Shown one piece after another: positions 33,472 through 41,794 of a stretch of DNA of 64,000 nt. Made by a program: the position numbers and the translations under genes. Under the pieces are notes generated by a model. It was not told the DNA's origin. It did no database searches and saw nothing but the letters and a program-made list of their open reading frames with translations. This DNA is from AA29 sp041481445. Lineage in GTDB: Bacteria > Acidobacteriota > Vicinamibacteria > Fen-336. Every line of letters starts with the position of its first letter. Positions within the stretch are counted from its first letter, which is position 1. The stretch is taken from NCBI GenBank assembly GCA_041481445.1, contig JBGPBV010000009.1, forward strand, positions 17,131 to 81,130, read 5' to 3'.

Positions 33472-35391
33472 GTGTCTCACGACCAGTCAAATCCCGACGG
33501 GACGGAGCCCCAGGGCCCGTCCACTGGCCCCGACCGGGCCACCCCCGCACCCGGCGAGCCGTTCCTGCAGGGGGCGCGACTGGCGGAAGCGCGCATCGCG
33601 GAAGTGGCGGCCGCGATGAACACCCTCAAGGTCGACAACGACGCCTTCCGCGTCCGTCTGGAGGCGCAGGTCGCCCAGGCGTACGAGCAGCGGCGCCAGC
33701 GGCTGCTCGTCTCGTCGGTGGGCACCCTGCAGGCGCTCGACCGCGCGATCGAGGCGGCGCGCCAGAGCGACGCCGCGGAGGGCCTCGTCTCGGGCGTGAT
33801 GCTGGTGCGCACGCAGCTGTTTCGCGTCCTCCAGGAGGAGGGGCTCGAGCGCGTCTCCGTGCTGGGGCTGCGGTTCGACCCGCGCGCGGCGGAGGTCGTG
33901 GCACGGCGGCCCGTCACCGACCCCCACCAGGACGAGGTCGTGATCGAGGAGCTCCAGGGAGGGCATCAGCTCGGCGGGCACGTGGTCCGGCGGGCCAAGG
34001 TCGTGGTCGGCGAGTACGCGGTGGAGCCGATCGTCGTCGAGGACCAGCCGCCCCCGCCGGCCGCGGAGCCGTTGGTGCTCGAGGACACGGCGCCCCTCTT
34101 CATGAAGGCCCTCGTGCCGCCGCCGTTGCCCCGTGGAGCCGTCGCCGCCGCCGTGGAGCCCGCGGAATGGGCGGATCCCGCCCCCGCCTTCTGGGAGGTG
34201 CCCACCACACCGGACTCACCGGCGCCGCCCCGCCCCGCCCCGCAACCAGGCCCCGGGACCCGAACTGATCCGCGTCTCCGCACCAACCCGGGCCGGCGCC
34301 CCAACCCGGGCGTTCGGACGAGTCCGGGCGTTCGGACCAGCCCGGGCCGCATCGCCGCGCCAGGCCCGAGCCGCAGCCGCGGCTTCTATGTCGGCCTGAG
34401 CGCGGTGATCCTGGTCCTGGCCGGCGCGCTCACCTTCGAGCTGTGGCTGCTCAAGCACCGCACGAGCGCCGTCCAGCCGCCGCCGGCCGACATCGTGCGG
34501 GCCCCGGTCACGCCGATCGTCCCACCCGCGACCCTGGCCGTCCCGGAAGACCTCACCGTCGTCGCCCCCCCGACCGACGAGAAGGGCGGCCCCGCCCCGG
34601 CGCCTTCGGTGCCCCCGCCGCGCGCGAGCCTCGTTCCCCGGAACGCGACGGTCTCCACGACTGCCACGAAGGCTCCCGCCAGCCCGGCGGCCGCCGCTCC
34701 CGCCGCCGCGTCGCGAAGCACGACCGGCGCGCCGGGGCCCAGCGGCCTGCCACGGGCGGGCGGAGGGTCGCGCTCCGCCGCCGCTCCACCCGCACCGCCC
34801 CCGAACCCGGTTCCGGGCCTCCTGGCCCAGGCCGAGCAGGCCAGCGCGGCGCGCCGCTTCGACGAGGCGATCACGCGCTACAACGACGTCCTGAAGATCG
34901 AGCCGCAGAACGCGGAGGCGGCCACGGGCAAGCTGCACGCCGTGGGCGAGCGCGCTTCGGCGGGCCGCTACTTCCTGACCGCGGTCACCATGAGCGAGGG
35001 GAAGGCCTCCGGCGGCGGGATACCCGGGTTCGACGGCGGGCAGGTCGTGAAGTCGCAGTGCGAATGCGCGCTCATGTACGAGGTGACCCCGGCCGACCCC
35101 GCCCAGGGCCAGCCCTACGCCGTCACGATCTTCCTGAGGAACGACAGCCGGAAGGAGATCAAGCCCCAGAGCCTCTCCGTATCCGTGACCGTGAACGGGT
35201 CGTCGTCCACGCACCCCGTCGCCCTGGCCACCAAGCAGGTGCCGCGCGGCCAGCGCGTGACGGTCGGGCGGCTGGACGACACCTGGAAGCTGGGCACCAC
35301 GAGCTGGTCGATGGAGGCGGCAGTGGCGGCGGGGGGGAGCACGTACCGGGCCCAGCTCACGTGGGAGCTGCGCGTCCCCTCTGGTCGATGA
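33472..35391 (+). CDS. GrpE-like domain fused to a transmembrane helix and C-terminal envelope domain
   Basis: 639 residues. The N-terminal part (about 25-175) matches GrpE in order: a long helix, LLVSSVGTLQALDRAIEAAR, GVMLVRTQLFRVLQEEGLER, LRFDPRAAE and LQGGHQLGGHVVRRAKVVVG. It is followed by a Pro-rich linker with five hexapeptide repeats, one TM helix (about 304-327), a second Pro/Ala-rich linker, a single TPR-like unit (about 450-490) and a beta-rich C-terminal domain. The GTG at 33472 has GGAGG 4 nt upstream. The last codon overlaps the esterase start (ATGA). GrpE is normally a soluble DnaK nucleotide-exchange factor, so a membrane-tethered version is unusual. Exchange-factor activity is not proven. 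Confidence 0.8.
   Translation: MSHDQSNPDGTEPQGPSTGPDRATPAPGEPFLQGARLAEARIAEVAAAMNTLKVDNDAFRVRLEAQVAQAYEQRRQRLLVSSVGTLQALDRAIEAARQSDAAEGLVSGVMLVRTQLFRVLQEEGLERVSVLGLRFDPRAAEVVARRPVTDPHQDEVVIEELQGGHQLGGHVVRRAKVVVGEYAVEPIVVEDQPPPPAAEPLVLEDTAPLFMKALVPPPLPRGAVAAAVEPAEWADPAPAFWEVPTTPDSPAPPRPAPQPGPGTRTDPRLRTNPGRRPNPGVRTSPGVRTSPGRIAAPGPSRSRGFYVGLSAVILVLAGALTFELWLLKHRTSAVQPPPADIVRAPVTPIVPPATLAVPEDLTVVAPPTDEKGGPAPAPSVPPPRASLVPRNATVSTTATKAPASPAAAAPAAASRSTTGAPGPSGLPRAGGGSRSAAAPPAPPPNPVPGLLAQAEQASAARRFDEAITRYNDVLKIEPQNAEAATGKLHAVGERASAGRYFLTAVTMSEGKASGGGIPGFDGGQVVKSQCECALMYEVTPADPAQGQPYAVTIFLRNDSRKEIKPQSLSVSVTVNGSSSTHPVALATKQVPRGQRVTVGRLDDTWKLGTTSWSMEAAVAAGGSTYRAQLTWELRVPSGR
34261..34350 (+). repeat. Five 18-bp in-frame repeats encoding hexapeptides
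   Basis: Five consecutive 18-bp units encode variants of R-T-N/S-P-G-V (RTDPRL, RTNPGR, RPNPGV, RTSPGV, RTSPGR) just before the TM helix of the GrpE-like protein. The last two units are nearly identical in DNA, suggesting recent unit duplication. Confidence 0.7.
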
Positions 35392-36059
35392 CCGCGGACG
35401 TCCTCCCCACCGTGGAGATCGACGCCCGCGGCGAGGCGGTGGGGGCCGTGATCTGGCTGCACGGCCTCGGCGCCAGCGGCCACGATTTCGAGCCGATCGT
35501 CCCCCTGCTGCAGCTTCCGCAGGTCCGCTTCGTCTTTCCCCATGCCCCCGTCCGCGGGGTCACCATCAACGCCGGCCTCATGATGCCCGCCTGGTACGAC
35601 ATCCGGATGCTCGCGACGGACGGCGGCGAGGACGAGGACGACGTCCGGGAGTCGGCGGGGCTGGTCGAGGCCCTCATCGCGCGCGAGGAGGCGCGGGGAG
35701 TGCCCGCCGACCGCGTCGTGCTGGCCGGATTCAGCCAGGGCGGGGCCATGGCCCTGTTCGTGGGGACGCGTCACCCGCGGCCGCTGCGCGGCCTCATGGT
35801 CCTCAGCGGCTACGAGGTGCTGGCCCACACGCGCGAGGCCGAGGCGAGCGACGCGAACCGCCTGACGCCGCTGCTCATGTGCCACGGCACCTACGATCCG
35901 ATGGTCGACGTCGGCCGGGCCCGGGAGGCCTTCTCCGTCTACAGTGCCGGCCGCCCCTCCGCCGAGTGGCGCGAGTTCCCCATCGAGCACCAGGTCAGCC
36001 CTCCGGAGATCGTGGTCATCCGCGACTGGCTCGGCGCGCGCTTCGCGCCCACCGCGTAG
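35388..36059 (+). CDS. Alpha/beta-hydrolase, carboxylesterase/phospholipase family
   Basis: A 223-residue soluble serine hydrolase of the bacterial carboxylesterase (acyl-protein thioesterase-like) family. Visible: the oxyanion segment AVIWLHGLGASGHDF, the PHAPVRGVTINAG-MMPAWYD loop typical of the family, nucleophile Ser in AGFSQGGAMAL, catalytic Asp in HGTYDPMV and probable catalytic His in FPIEHQVSPPEI. It is translationally coupled (ATGA) to the GrpE-like gene and lies 22 nt upstream of ETF-QO. It probably hydrolyses short or medium acyl esters; the natural substrate is unknown. Confidence 0.9.
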   Translation: MTADVLPTVEIDARGEAVGAVIWLHGLGASGHDFEPIVPLLQLPQVRFVFPHAPVRGVTINAGLMMPAWYDIRMLATDGGEDEDDVRESAGLVEALIAREEARGVPADRVVLAGFSQGGAMALFVGTRHPRPLRGLMVLSGYEVLAHTREAEASDANRLTPLLMCHGTYDPMVDVGRAREAFSVYSAGRPSAEWREFPIEHQVSPPEIVVIRDWLGARFAPTA

Positions 36060-36081
36060 ACTGTCCCTCTCAGGAGCATCG

Positions 36082-37755
36082 ATGAGCACTGCTGCCGACG
36101 GCGTCGTCGTGCCTGCCCGCCACCAGCCGGACCTGCCCATGGACCGGCTGATCCGGGCGGACCCGCCGGAGGCGGAGGCGGTCGAGATGGACGTCGTGTT
36201 CGTCGGCGGCGGACCGGCGGGGCTGGCCGGAGCCATCGAGCTCGCCCGGCTGGTCAAGAAGGACCAGGAGGCGGGAGGGGGCCTCGGGCCGGTGGAGATC
36301 GCGGTGCTGGAGAAGGCGGAGTCGCTGGGCGGGCACACCCTGTCCGGGGCGGTCGTGAACCCGATCGCCCTGCGCGAGCTGTTCCCGGAGCTCGGGGACA
36401 AGGACTTCCCGCTGCGCGCGCCCGTCGGCGCCGAGCGCGTCTATCTCTTGACCGAGGGACGCGCCCTGCGCCTGCCCACCCCGCCGACCATGCGCAACCA
36501 CGGCAACTACGTGGCCTCGATCTGCGAGATCGTGCGCTGGCTGGGCGAGAAGGCGGAGGGGCTCGGTGTCAACATGTTCACCGGCTTCCCCGCCGACGCC
36601 CTCCTCGTCGAGGGCGCCCACGTCCGCGGCGTGCGCACGACGCCGAGCGGCCTCAAGCGCGACGGTCAGCCCGGCTCCGGCTTCACCCCCCCCACCGACA
36701 TCAAGGCCAGGGTCACCGTGCTCGCGGAAGGGACGCGCGGCGCGCTGGCCCAGGCCTGGCTGCGCTGGCAGCAGGTCGGGTCCGCCAACCCGACGATCTA
36801 TGCCCTCGGGGTCAAGGAGCTCTGGGAGACCAAGCGCCCGCTGGACGCGGTCGTGCACACCCTCGGATGGCCGCTGCCACGCGACGCGTTTGGCGGCAGC
36901 TTCTTCTATCCGCTGGAGCCCAACCTGGTCGCCCTCGGCCTCGTGGTCGGCCTCGATTACCGCCAGGCGAGCCTCGACGTCCACGTGCTGCTGCAGAAGA
37001 TGAAGCAGCATCCCCTCTTCCGTCCGTACCTGGAAGGGGGCGAGATGGTGGAGTGGGGCGCCAAGACGATCCCGGAGGGCGGCTTCCACGCGCTGCCCCA
37101 GCGCCGCCACGGAAGCGGCCTCCTCCTGGCCGGCGATGCCGCCGGCTTCGTGGAGGTCGCCTCGCTCAAGGGCATCCACTACGCGATGCTGTCGGGGATG
37201 TACGCCGCCCGCACGATCTTCGCCGCCCTCAAGGCCGGCGACACCTCCGCGGCCGGGCTGGCCGGGTACGACCGCCTGGTGGAGGCGAGCCCGATCGTGG
37301 CCGACCTGCGCGCGCGGCGGAACATGCGGATCGTCTTCCAGAAGGCCGGCTTCTACCTGGGCGGCGCCCAGGCGGCGCTGATGACGCTGACGGGCGGCGC
37401 GTTCCCGGGCGGGCGGATCGCCTCCGAAACCGACGCCGAGGTCCCCAAGCGCGCGGTGCCCGCCGAGCCCTTCACTCCCGACGGGCGCCTGACCTTCGCG
37501 AAGCTCGACGCCGTGTTCAAGGCGGGGAACGCGACGAGGGACGACATCCCGTCCCACCTCGTGGTCGGCCCCGAGCCGCCGCCGGAGGTAGCCGAGATGT
37601 ACCAGCACATGTGCCCGGCGGGCGTGTACGAGCGGCAGGGCGACCGCCTCCGCGTCAACCCGCCCAACTGCGTCGATTGCAAGGCCACCGACGTGCTGGG
37701 GCCGCGCTGGACCCCGCGCGAAGGGGGCAGCGGGCCGCGCTATCGCCGGATGTAG
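36082..37755 (+). CDS. Electron-transfer flavoprotein-ubiquinone oxidoreductase
   Basis: A 557-residue membrane-associated flavo-iron-sulfur enzyme that passes electrons from ETF to the quinone pool. The N-terminal FAD-binding motif is VVFVGGGPAGLAGAIELA. Other family landmarks are EKAESLGGHTLSGAVVNP, the quinone-site region, LLAGDAAGFVEVASLKGIHY and the C-terminal ferredoxin-like segment. That segment has only three of the four usual cluster cysteines: MCPAGVY, then NCVDCKATD, where the canonical pattern is CxxCxxC. AGGAG lies 5 nt before the ATG, and a TAGACT box (36057-36062) spans the preceding stop codon. It connects acyl-CoA dehydrogenases such as that at 6.2 kb with respiration; etfAB are not in the window. 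Confidence 0.93.
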   Translation: MSTAADGVVVPARHQPDLPMDRLIRADPPEAEAVEMDVVFVGGGPAGLAGAIELARLVKKDQEAGGGLGPVEIAVLEKAESLGGHTLSGAVVNPIALRELFPELGDKDFPLRAPVGAERVYLLTEGRALRLPTPPTMRNHGNYVASICEIVRWLGEKAEGLGVNMFTGFPADALLVEGAHVRGVRTTPSGLKRDGQPGSGFTPPTDIKARVTVLAEGTRGALAQAWLRWQQVGSANPTIYALGVKELWETKRPLDAVVHTLGWPLPRDAFGGSFFYPLEPNLVALGLVVGLDYRQASLDVHVLLQKMKQHPLFRPYLEGGEMVEWGAKTIPEGGFHALPQRRHGSGLLLAGDAAGFVEVASLKGIHYAMLSGMYAARTIFAALKAGDTSAAGLAGYDRLVEASPIVADLRARRNMRIVFQKAGFYLGGAQAALMTLTGGAFPGGRIASETDAEVPKRAVPAEPFTPDGRLTFAKLDAVFKAGNATRDDIPSHLVVGPEPPPEVAEMYQHMCPAGVYERQGDRLRVNPPNCVDCKATDVLGPRWTPREGGSGPRYRRM

Positions 37756-37759
37756 GCCG

Positions 37760-38644
37760 CTACTTCGGGCTCTTGCGCGCCGCCACCGCCGACACCATCC
37801 GGCCTTCGAACTCGCCCTCGCGCTGCCGGGTCACTTCGAGGGGCGCGACCAGGCCGGGCAGCTCGCCCTTCTCGAGCAGGTATTCGGGGTTGCGCGGCCG
37901 GCCCCTCTCCGCCTGGGCGGTGGTGTAGGTCTCGTAGATCAGCCAGCCGCCGCGGCGCAGCGCGCGCGCGAGGACGGGGAAGAGCGGCCGATGGAGGTAG
38001 TTCACGCCGAGCACGATGTCGTAGACCTCCTGGCCGAGGTCGACCGTGCCCTTCTCCAGGTCCTTGACTTCGGTCTCGACACGGAAACCGAGCCGGCGCG
38101 CGGCCGCCTTGAGCTCGCCGATCGCCTCCGCGTCGCGATCGACGGCGCGGACACCCAGGCCGGCGGCGGAGAGGAGCAGGGCGTGACGGCCGGAGCCACA
38201 GGCGACGTCGAGGGCCTTGCCGCGCCGCGGGAGGAGGTCCGCGTTCTGGACGAGCCAGGACGACGGCCCGGCCAGGCGGTCGGGGGTGGCGGGGCCGTGC
38301 TCCCGCGGGCCGCGCCAGCCGGAGAGGCCGCCCACCAGGTTCATCACGTCGCTGAAGCCGGCCGCGGCCAGGAACCGCGAGGCGGTCACGCTGCGGATGC
38401 CGTGCTGGCAATACACGAGCAGCGGCTTGCCGTCCCGCGGGAGGGTCGCCGGCGCGGCCGCGATGAGGTCCACGGGGAGCAGGTTCGCTCCCGGGATGTG
38501 CCCGGAGGAGTCGTCGTACTCCTCCGCGTTGCGGACGTCCAGGACGCGGATGCCGTCACGGGCGAGCAGGCGCGCGGCCTCGTCCGCATCCACGTTCCGG
38601 TATACGGCTGGACTCTGTCTCACGAAAGTATCGTAGCCCAGCAT
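37760..38644 (-). CDS. Rhodanese-methyltransferase fusion protein
   Basis: A 294-residue two-domain protein. Residues about 15-110 are a rhodanese domain with LDVRNAEEYDDSSGHIPGA and the active-site loop VYCQHGIRS, containing the catalytic Cys. Residues about 125-290 form a class-I SAM methyltransferase with motif I LDVACGSGRHALLL, the acidic RAVDRD end of strand 2 and DIVLGVNYLHR, similar to TehB-type enzymes. Fusions or neighbours of this kind suggest methylation or transfer involving a sulfur, selenium or tellurium species, but the acceptor is not known. It is convergent with ETF-QO, with only 4 nt between stops. Confidence 0.9.
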   Translation of the reverse strand: MLGYDTFVRQSPAVYRNVDADEAARLLARDGIRVLDVRNAEEYDDSSGHIPGANLLPVDLIAAAPATLPRDGKPLLVYCQHGIRSVTASRFLAAAGFSDVMNLVGGLSGWRGPREHGPATPDRLAGPSSWLVQNADLLPRRGKALDVACGSGRHALLLSAAGLGVRAVDRDAEAIGELKAAARRLGFRVETEVKDLEKGTVDLGQEVYDIVLGVNYLHRPLFPVLARALRRGGWLIYETYTTAQAERGRPRNPEYLLEKGELPGLVAPLEVTRQREGEFEGRMVSAVAARKSPK

Positions 38645-38698
38645 GGACGGGCGTGCAGGGACCCCCCGTCCGTGGTGGCACGGACCCGCGGACGCCGG

Positions 38699-39601
38699 CT
38701 AGAAGGCGGCCGGGTAGCAGGTCGAGCGGTAGGTGCCCTCTCCCCGCCGGACGTAGCCCTCGCCGAGGAAGATGTCGTAGTGCTCGGAGAAGGTGTTCTC
38801 CTTCTTGGCCACGATCTCCTCGCCGTCGAACCGCGAGCAGTACCCCTTCTGGATCATCGACTGCGCGACGGCCTCGTGGTATCCCTCGAAGTTCCGGACG
38901 CCCGGCCAGTCCGCGCCCGTCGCGTGCACGTTGAAGTCGAAAAACTCCGGGTGGGTCTTCATCACGTCGTCGATGGAGCGCTCGATGTCGGCCAGGTAGC
39001 TGCCCGACTCGCGCGTGCAGGTCAGCTCCAGGCTCGAGGCCAGCTTGCAGCCATTGCTCGGCGGGAAGGGCGGCAGCGGGGTCGGGAAGGCGGCCGGGAA
39101 GCAGGTCGCGCGATAGATGGACGGGTCCGTGCGGAGGTAGCCGCGCGAGGTGCGCAGCGCGTACTGGTCGTTGAAGGCGTTGGAGTTCTTGACCTGCAGC
39201 TCCTCGCTGTCGAACCCGGCGCAGAGGCCCTTCTTGTCGAGTTTATTGATGATGCCGACGTAGAACCGGCCGGGGCTGGCGATGAGGAGGCCGCCCGGGC
39301 TGTCCTGGAAGATGGAGGGCTGCTCGACCTGCAGCTCGGCGATGGCCTGCTGCACCTCCGCCATGAAGCTCTCCCCGCTCTGTTCGCACTTGTTGCCCCC
39401 GTCGTGGCCGAGGCCGATGCGGCCACAGCTCGCCATGCCCGGGAGGCTGGGGGTGGGGACCGGAGTGGGGGTCGGGGCGGCCGTCGGGGCGGGAGAGGGC
39501 GACGACGACGCGGTCGGGGACTTGCTCTTCCCGCATGCGGGCAGGAGCGCCGCGGAGACGAGGGTCACCGCGATCGCGGCACGACGGGTCCCAACAAACA
39601 T
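38699..39601 (-). CDS. Lipoprotein with an internal duplication of a Cys-containing domain
   Basis: A 300-residue lipoprotein (ALLPACGK lipobox, Cys at 23) with a Ser/Thr/Pro-rich spacer (25-55). Two homologous domains of about 100 residues follow: 76-171 ends GYLRTDPSIYRATCFPAAF and 200-300 ends GYVRRGEGTYRSTCYPAAF. Each contains GLCAGFDSEEL/GYCSRFDGEEI and the same Cys pattern, so disulfides are likely. AAGGAGG lies 4 nt before the ATG at 39601. The domain resembles no named family I can recall; a surface or periplasmic binding role is a guess from location only. Confidence 0.8.
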   Translation of the reverse strand: MFVGTRRAAIAVTLVSAALLPACGKSKSPTASSSPSPAPTAAPTPTPVPTPSLPGMASCGRIGLGHDGGNKCEQSGESFMAEVQQAIAELQVEQPSIFQDSPGGLLIASPGRFYVGIINKLDKKGLCAGFDSEELQVKNSNAFNDQYALRTSRGYLRTDPSIYRATCFPAAFPTPLPPFPPSNGCKLASSLELTCTRESGSYLADIERSIDDVMKTHPEFFDFNVHATGADWPGVRNFEGYHEAVAQSMIQKGYCSRFDGEEIVAKKENTFSEHYDIFLGEGYVRRGEGTYRSTCYPAAF

Positions 39602-39678
39602 TCGTCCTCCTTCGGACTCGAGTTCACCTGGGCCGGACAGAGCCGCCAGGCGCAAACGCATAGGATATCACGGACCGC

Positions 39679-41124
39679 ATGATGCCCCAGCGGGGAGCAC
39701 TCCCAGGTCCGGCGCGGACGGCCCTCGCCGGTGGCGCCGCGGTGGCGATCGCGAGCTGGATCCTCGTGGTCTCGAGCGGTGCCCAGCTCCTCCATTACGA
39801 CGCCCGCGCCCACCTCGTGGTCGCGCGCCGCGTGCTGGACAGCCTCACGCCGGGCTGGATCCAGCTCGGCGCGGTCTGGTTGCCCCTCCCGCAGATCCTC
39901 AACGTGCTGCCCGCCAGCAGCGACTTCCTGTATCGCACGGGCCTCTTCGCGTCCCTCCTCGGCCTCGCCTCGTTCCTGCTCGCCCTGGCCGCGCTGGGCC
40001 GCGCGGCCTGGACCGCCACCGGCGACGCCTGGGCGGCCGCGGTCGCCCTCGCCGTCCCCGCGATGAACCCGGGCTGGCTCTACCTCGAGGCCACTCCCCT
40101 CACCGAGCCGCTGTTCCTCGGCCTGGTGTCCGGGCTGGCCCTGTTCGTGGTGCGCTGGCGGGAGCGGCGGCGATGGGGCGACCTCGCCCTCGCCGCATTG
40201 CTCGCCGGGCTGGCCAGCCTCGTGCGGTACGAAGCCTGGCCGATCGCGGTGGGGGCCACCGTCGCCGCGTTCTGGCGCCTGCCCTCCCCTCCGCCGCGGC
40301 GGGAGATCGTGCGGCGGGGCGTGCCGCTGATGCTGGGCGTGGGGCTCGTCGCCCCGATCGTCCTGTTCTCCCTGCATTCGTGGGTCTCCACGAAGCGGCT
40401 GCTCTACGTCGTCGATGCGCGCGACCTCTCTCGTCCGCACGGCGACGTGACGGCGTCGGCCCTGCTCCTCGCCACCGGCCTCGCCGCCGCCTTCGGCCCG
40501 CCCCTCATGATCCTGGGCGCGGCCTGCCTGGCCATCCTCCTCGCCCGCGACACCGGACGCGCGCTGGTGCCGCTGGCCCTGACCGGCCCCGCCCTGGTCA
40601 CGTTCGCCGCCTACTTCGCGGGACATCCGGCCAAGGCCCGGTACCCGCTGCTCCTCGCGCCCGCGCTGGCCCTGGCCGTGGCCCTGGCCACGCGCGGCCG
40701 CCGCCTCGCGCAGCTCGTGGCGCTGGCGGTGGCCGCCGCCCAGCCCCTGACCGTGCCGTCGCGCCTGCCTGTCCTGGCGGAGGCGATGCGCTCGCGGCCG
40801 GACGAGCTGGCCCAGCGGCCGGAGGTCGAGGCCTTCCGCCGCGCGTACCGCGGAGGGGGCATCCTGGCCTCGATGGGCTCGAACGCGCCGCTCCTCTTCG
40901 ACCTGCAGCTGCCGCTCCGCGAGATCGTGCACGAGGGCAACGGGAACTATTGGGACTACGCGGCGGTGGATCCGGGGCGCCACGTGCAGTGGGTGCTGAT
41001 CGCGCCGGGGGACGTGCTGGACGAGGTCCGGCAGTACCGGCCGCGGTTCCCGGAAGGCTTCGTGACGGTCGGACGGATCGGGCGCGTCACGGTCTACGGC
41101 CGCGCGCCTGCGCCCTCACGCTGA
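39679..41124 (+). CDS. GT-C-type membrane glycosyltransferase-like protein
   Basis: A 481-residue protein with about ten to twelve hydrophobic helices and a soluble C-terminal tail. The first periplasmic loop contains LLHYDARAHLVVARRVLDS, where an acidic residue sits in the position typical of GT-C (ArnT/PMT-like) glycosyltransferases. These use polyprenyl-phosphate sugars to decorate lipids or proteins. SLVRYEAWP and the ending AVDPGRHVQWVLIAPGDV also match hypothetical members. A TAGGAT box lies 12 nt before the ATG. The gene end overlaps the convergent hydrolase gene by 9 bp. The acceptor and sugar are unknown. Confidence 0.75.
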   Translation: MMPQRGALPGPARTALAGGAAVAIASWILVVSSGAQLLHYDARAHLVVARRVLDSLTPGWIQLGAVWLPLPQILNVLPASSDFLYRTGLFASLLGLASFLLALAALGRAAWTATGDAWAAAVALAVPAMNPGWLYLEATPLTEPLFLGLVSGLALFVVRWRERRRWGDLALAALLAGLASLVRYEAWPIAVGATVAAFWRLPSPPPRREIVRRGVPLMLGVGLVAPIVLFSLHSWVSTKRLLYVVDARDLSRPHGDVTASALLLATGLAAAFGPPLMILGAACLAILLARDTGRALVPLALTGPALVTFAAYFAGHPAKARYPLLLAPALALAVALATRGRRLAQLVALAVAAAQPLTVPSRLPVLAEAMRSRPDELAQRPEVEAFRRAYRGGGILASMGSNAPLLFDLQLPLREIVHEGNGNYWDYAAVDPGRHVQWVLIAPGDVLDEVRQYRPRFPEGFVTVGRIGRVTVYGRAPAPSR

Positions 41125-41793
41125 CGGCGCCCGTCCGGGCCGATGGCGGTCGAACCAGCGCGCGCCCAGCTCCGCCACCGCCTCGAGCGCGCCCGGCTCC
41201 TCGAACAGGTGCGTGGCCCCGGGCACGATCTCGATCCGGACCTCCGCCCGCATCTGCGCGGCCGCCGTGCGGTTCATCCCGATGACGGGCACGTCGTCGC
41301 CACCCACGATGAGCAGCGTCGGGGCCTCGACGCGCGGCAGGGCCGGTCCGGCCAAGTCCGGCCGGCCTCCGCGCGAGACGATCGCGAACACCTCCGGGCG
41401 CTCGGCCGCCGCGACCAGGGCCGCCCCCGCGCCCGTGCTGGCGCCGAAGTAGCCGACGGGCAGGCCGGCGGTCGACGCGTCCTCGTGGAGCCAGTCCGTG
41501 ACCGCGACGAGCCGGCGGGCCAGACGCGCGATGTCGAAGCGGAAGTCGCCGGTGAGCGCGTCCTCCGCCTCCTCGCCCTGGGTCAGGAGGTCCATCAGCA
41601 GCGTCGCCATCCCCGACCGGCGCAGGGTGCGCGCGACGGCGCGGTTGCGCGGGCTGTGGCGGCTGCTGCCCGAGCCGTGCGCGAACAGGACCACCCCGCG
41701 TGCGGCCTCGGGCCGGCCCAGGCTCCCCACCAGCGTCACGCCCGCGGCCGGAAGCCGGACCTCCTCTTCGGGGTCCGTGTCCACGTGCGGCAC
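41116..41793 (-). CDS. Alpha/beta-hydrolase of the dienelactone hydrolase type
   Basis: A 225-residue soluble hydrolase: VVLFAHGSGSSRHSPRNRAV (oxyanion region), YFGASTGAGAALVAAAERP (nucleophile Ser), VGGDDVPVIGMNR (acid) and VPGATHLFEEPGALE (His). It uses a GTG start 1 nt after the stop of the phosphoribosyltransferase gene. In many bacteria these two families are adjacent or fused, which supports a common pathway, but the reaction is not established. Confidence 0.88.
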   Translation of the reverse strand: MPHVDTDPEEEVRLPAAGVTLVGSLGRPEAARGVVLFAHGSGSSRHSPRNRAVARTLRRSGMATLLMDLLTQGEEAEDALTGDFRFDIARLARRLVAVTDWLHEDASTAGLPVGYFGASTGAGAALVAAAERPEVFAIVSRGGRPDLAGPALPRVEAPTLLIVGGDDVPVIGMNRTAAAQMRAEVRIEIVPGATHLFEEPGALEAVAELGARWFDRHRPGRAPSA

Positions 41794-41794
41794 C

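Noticed and set aside
30730..33480. 916-codon antisense frame across the AKR end and the winged-helix gene
   Set aside because: Crosses two well-supported sense genes and encodes only biased sequence.
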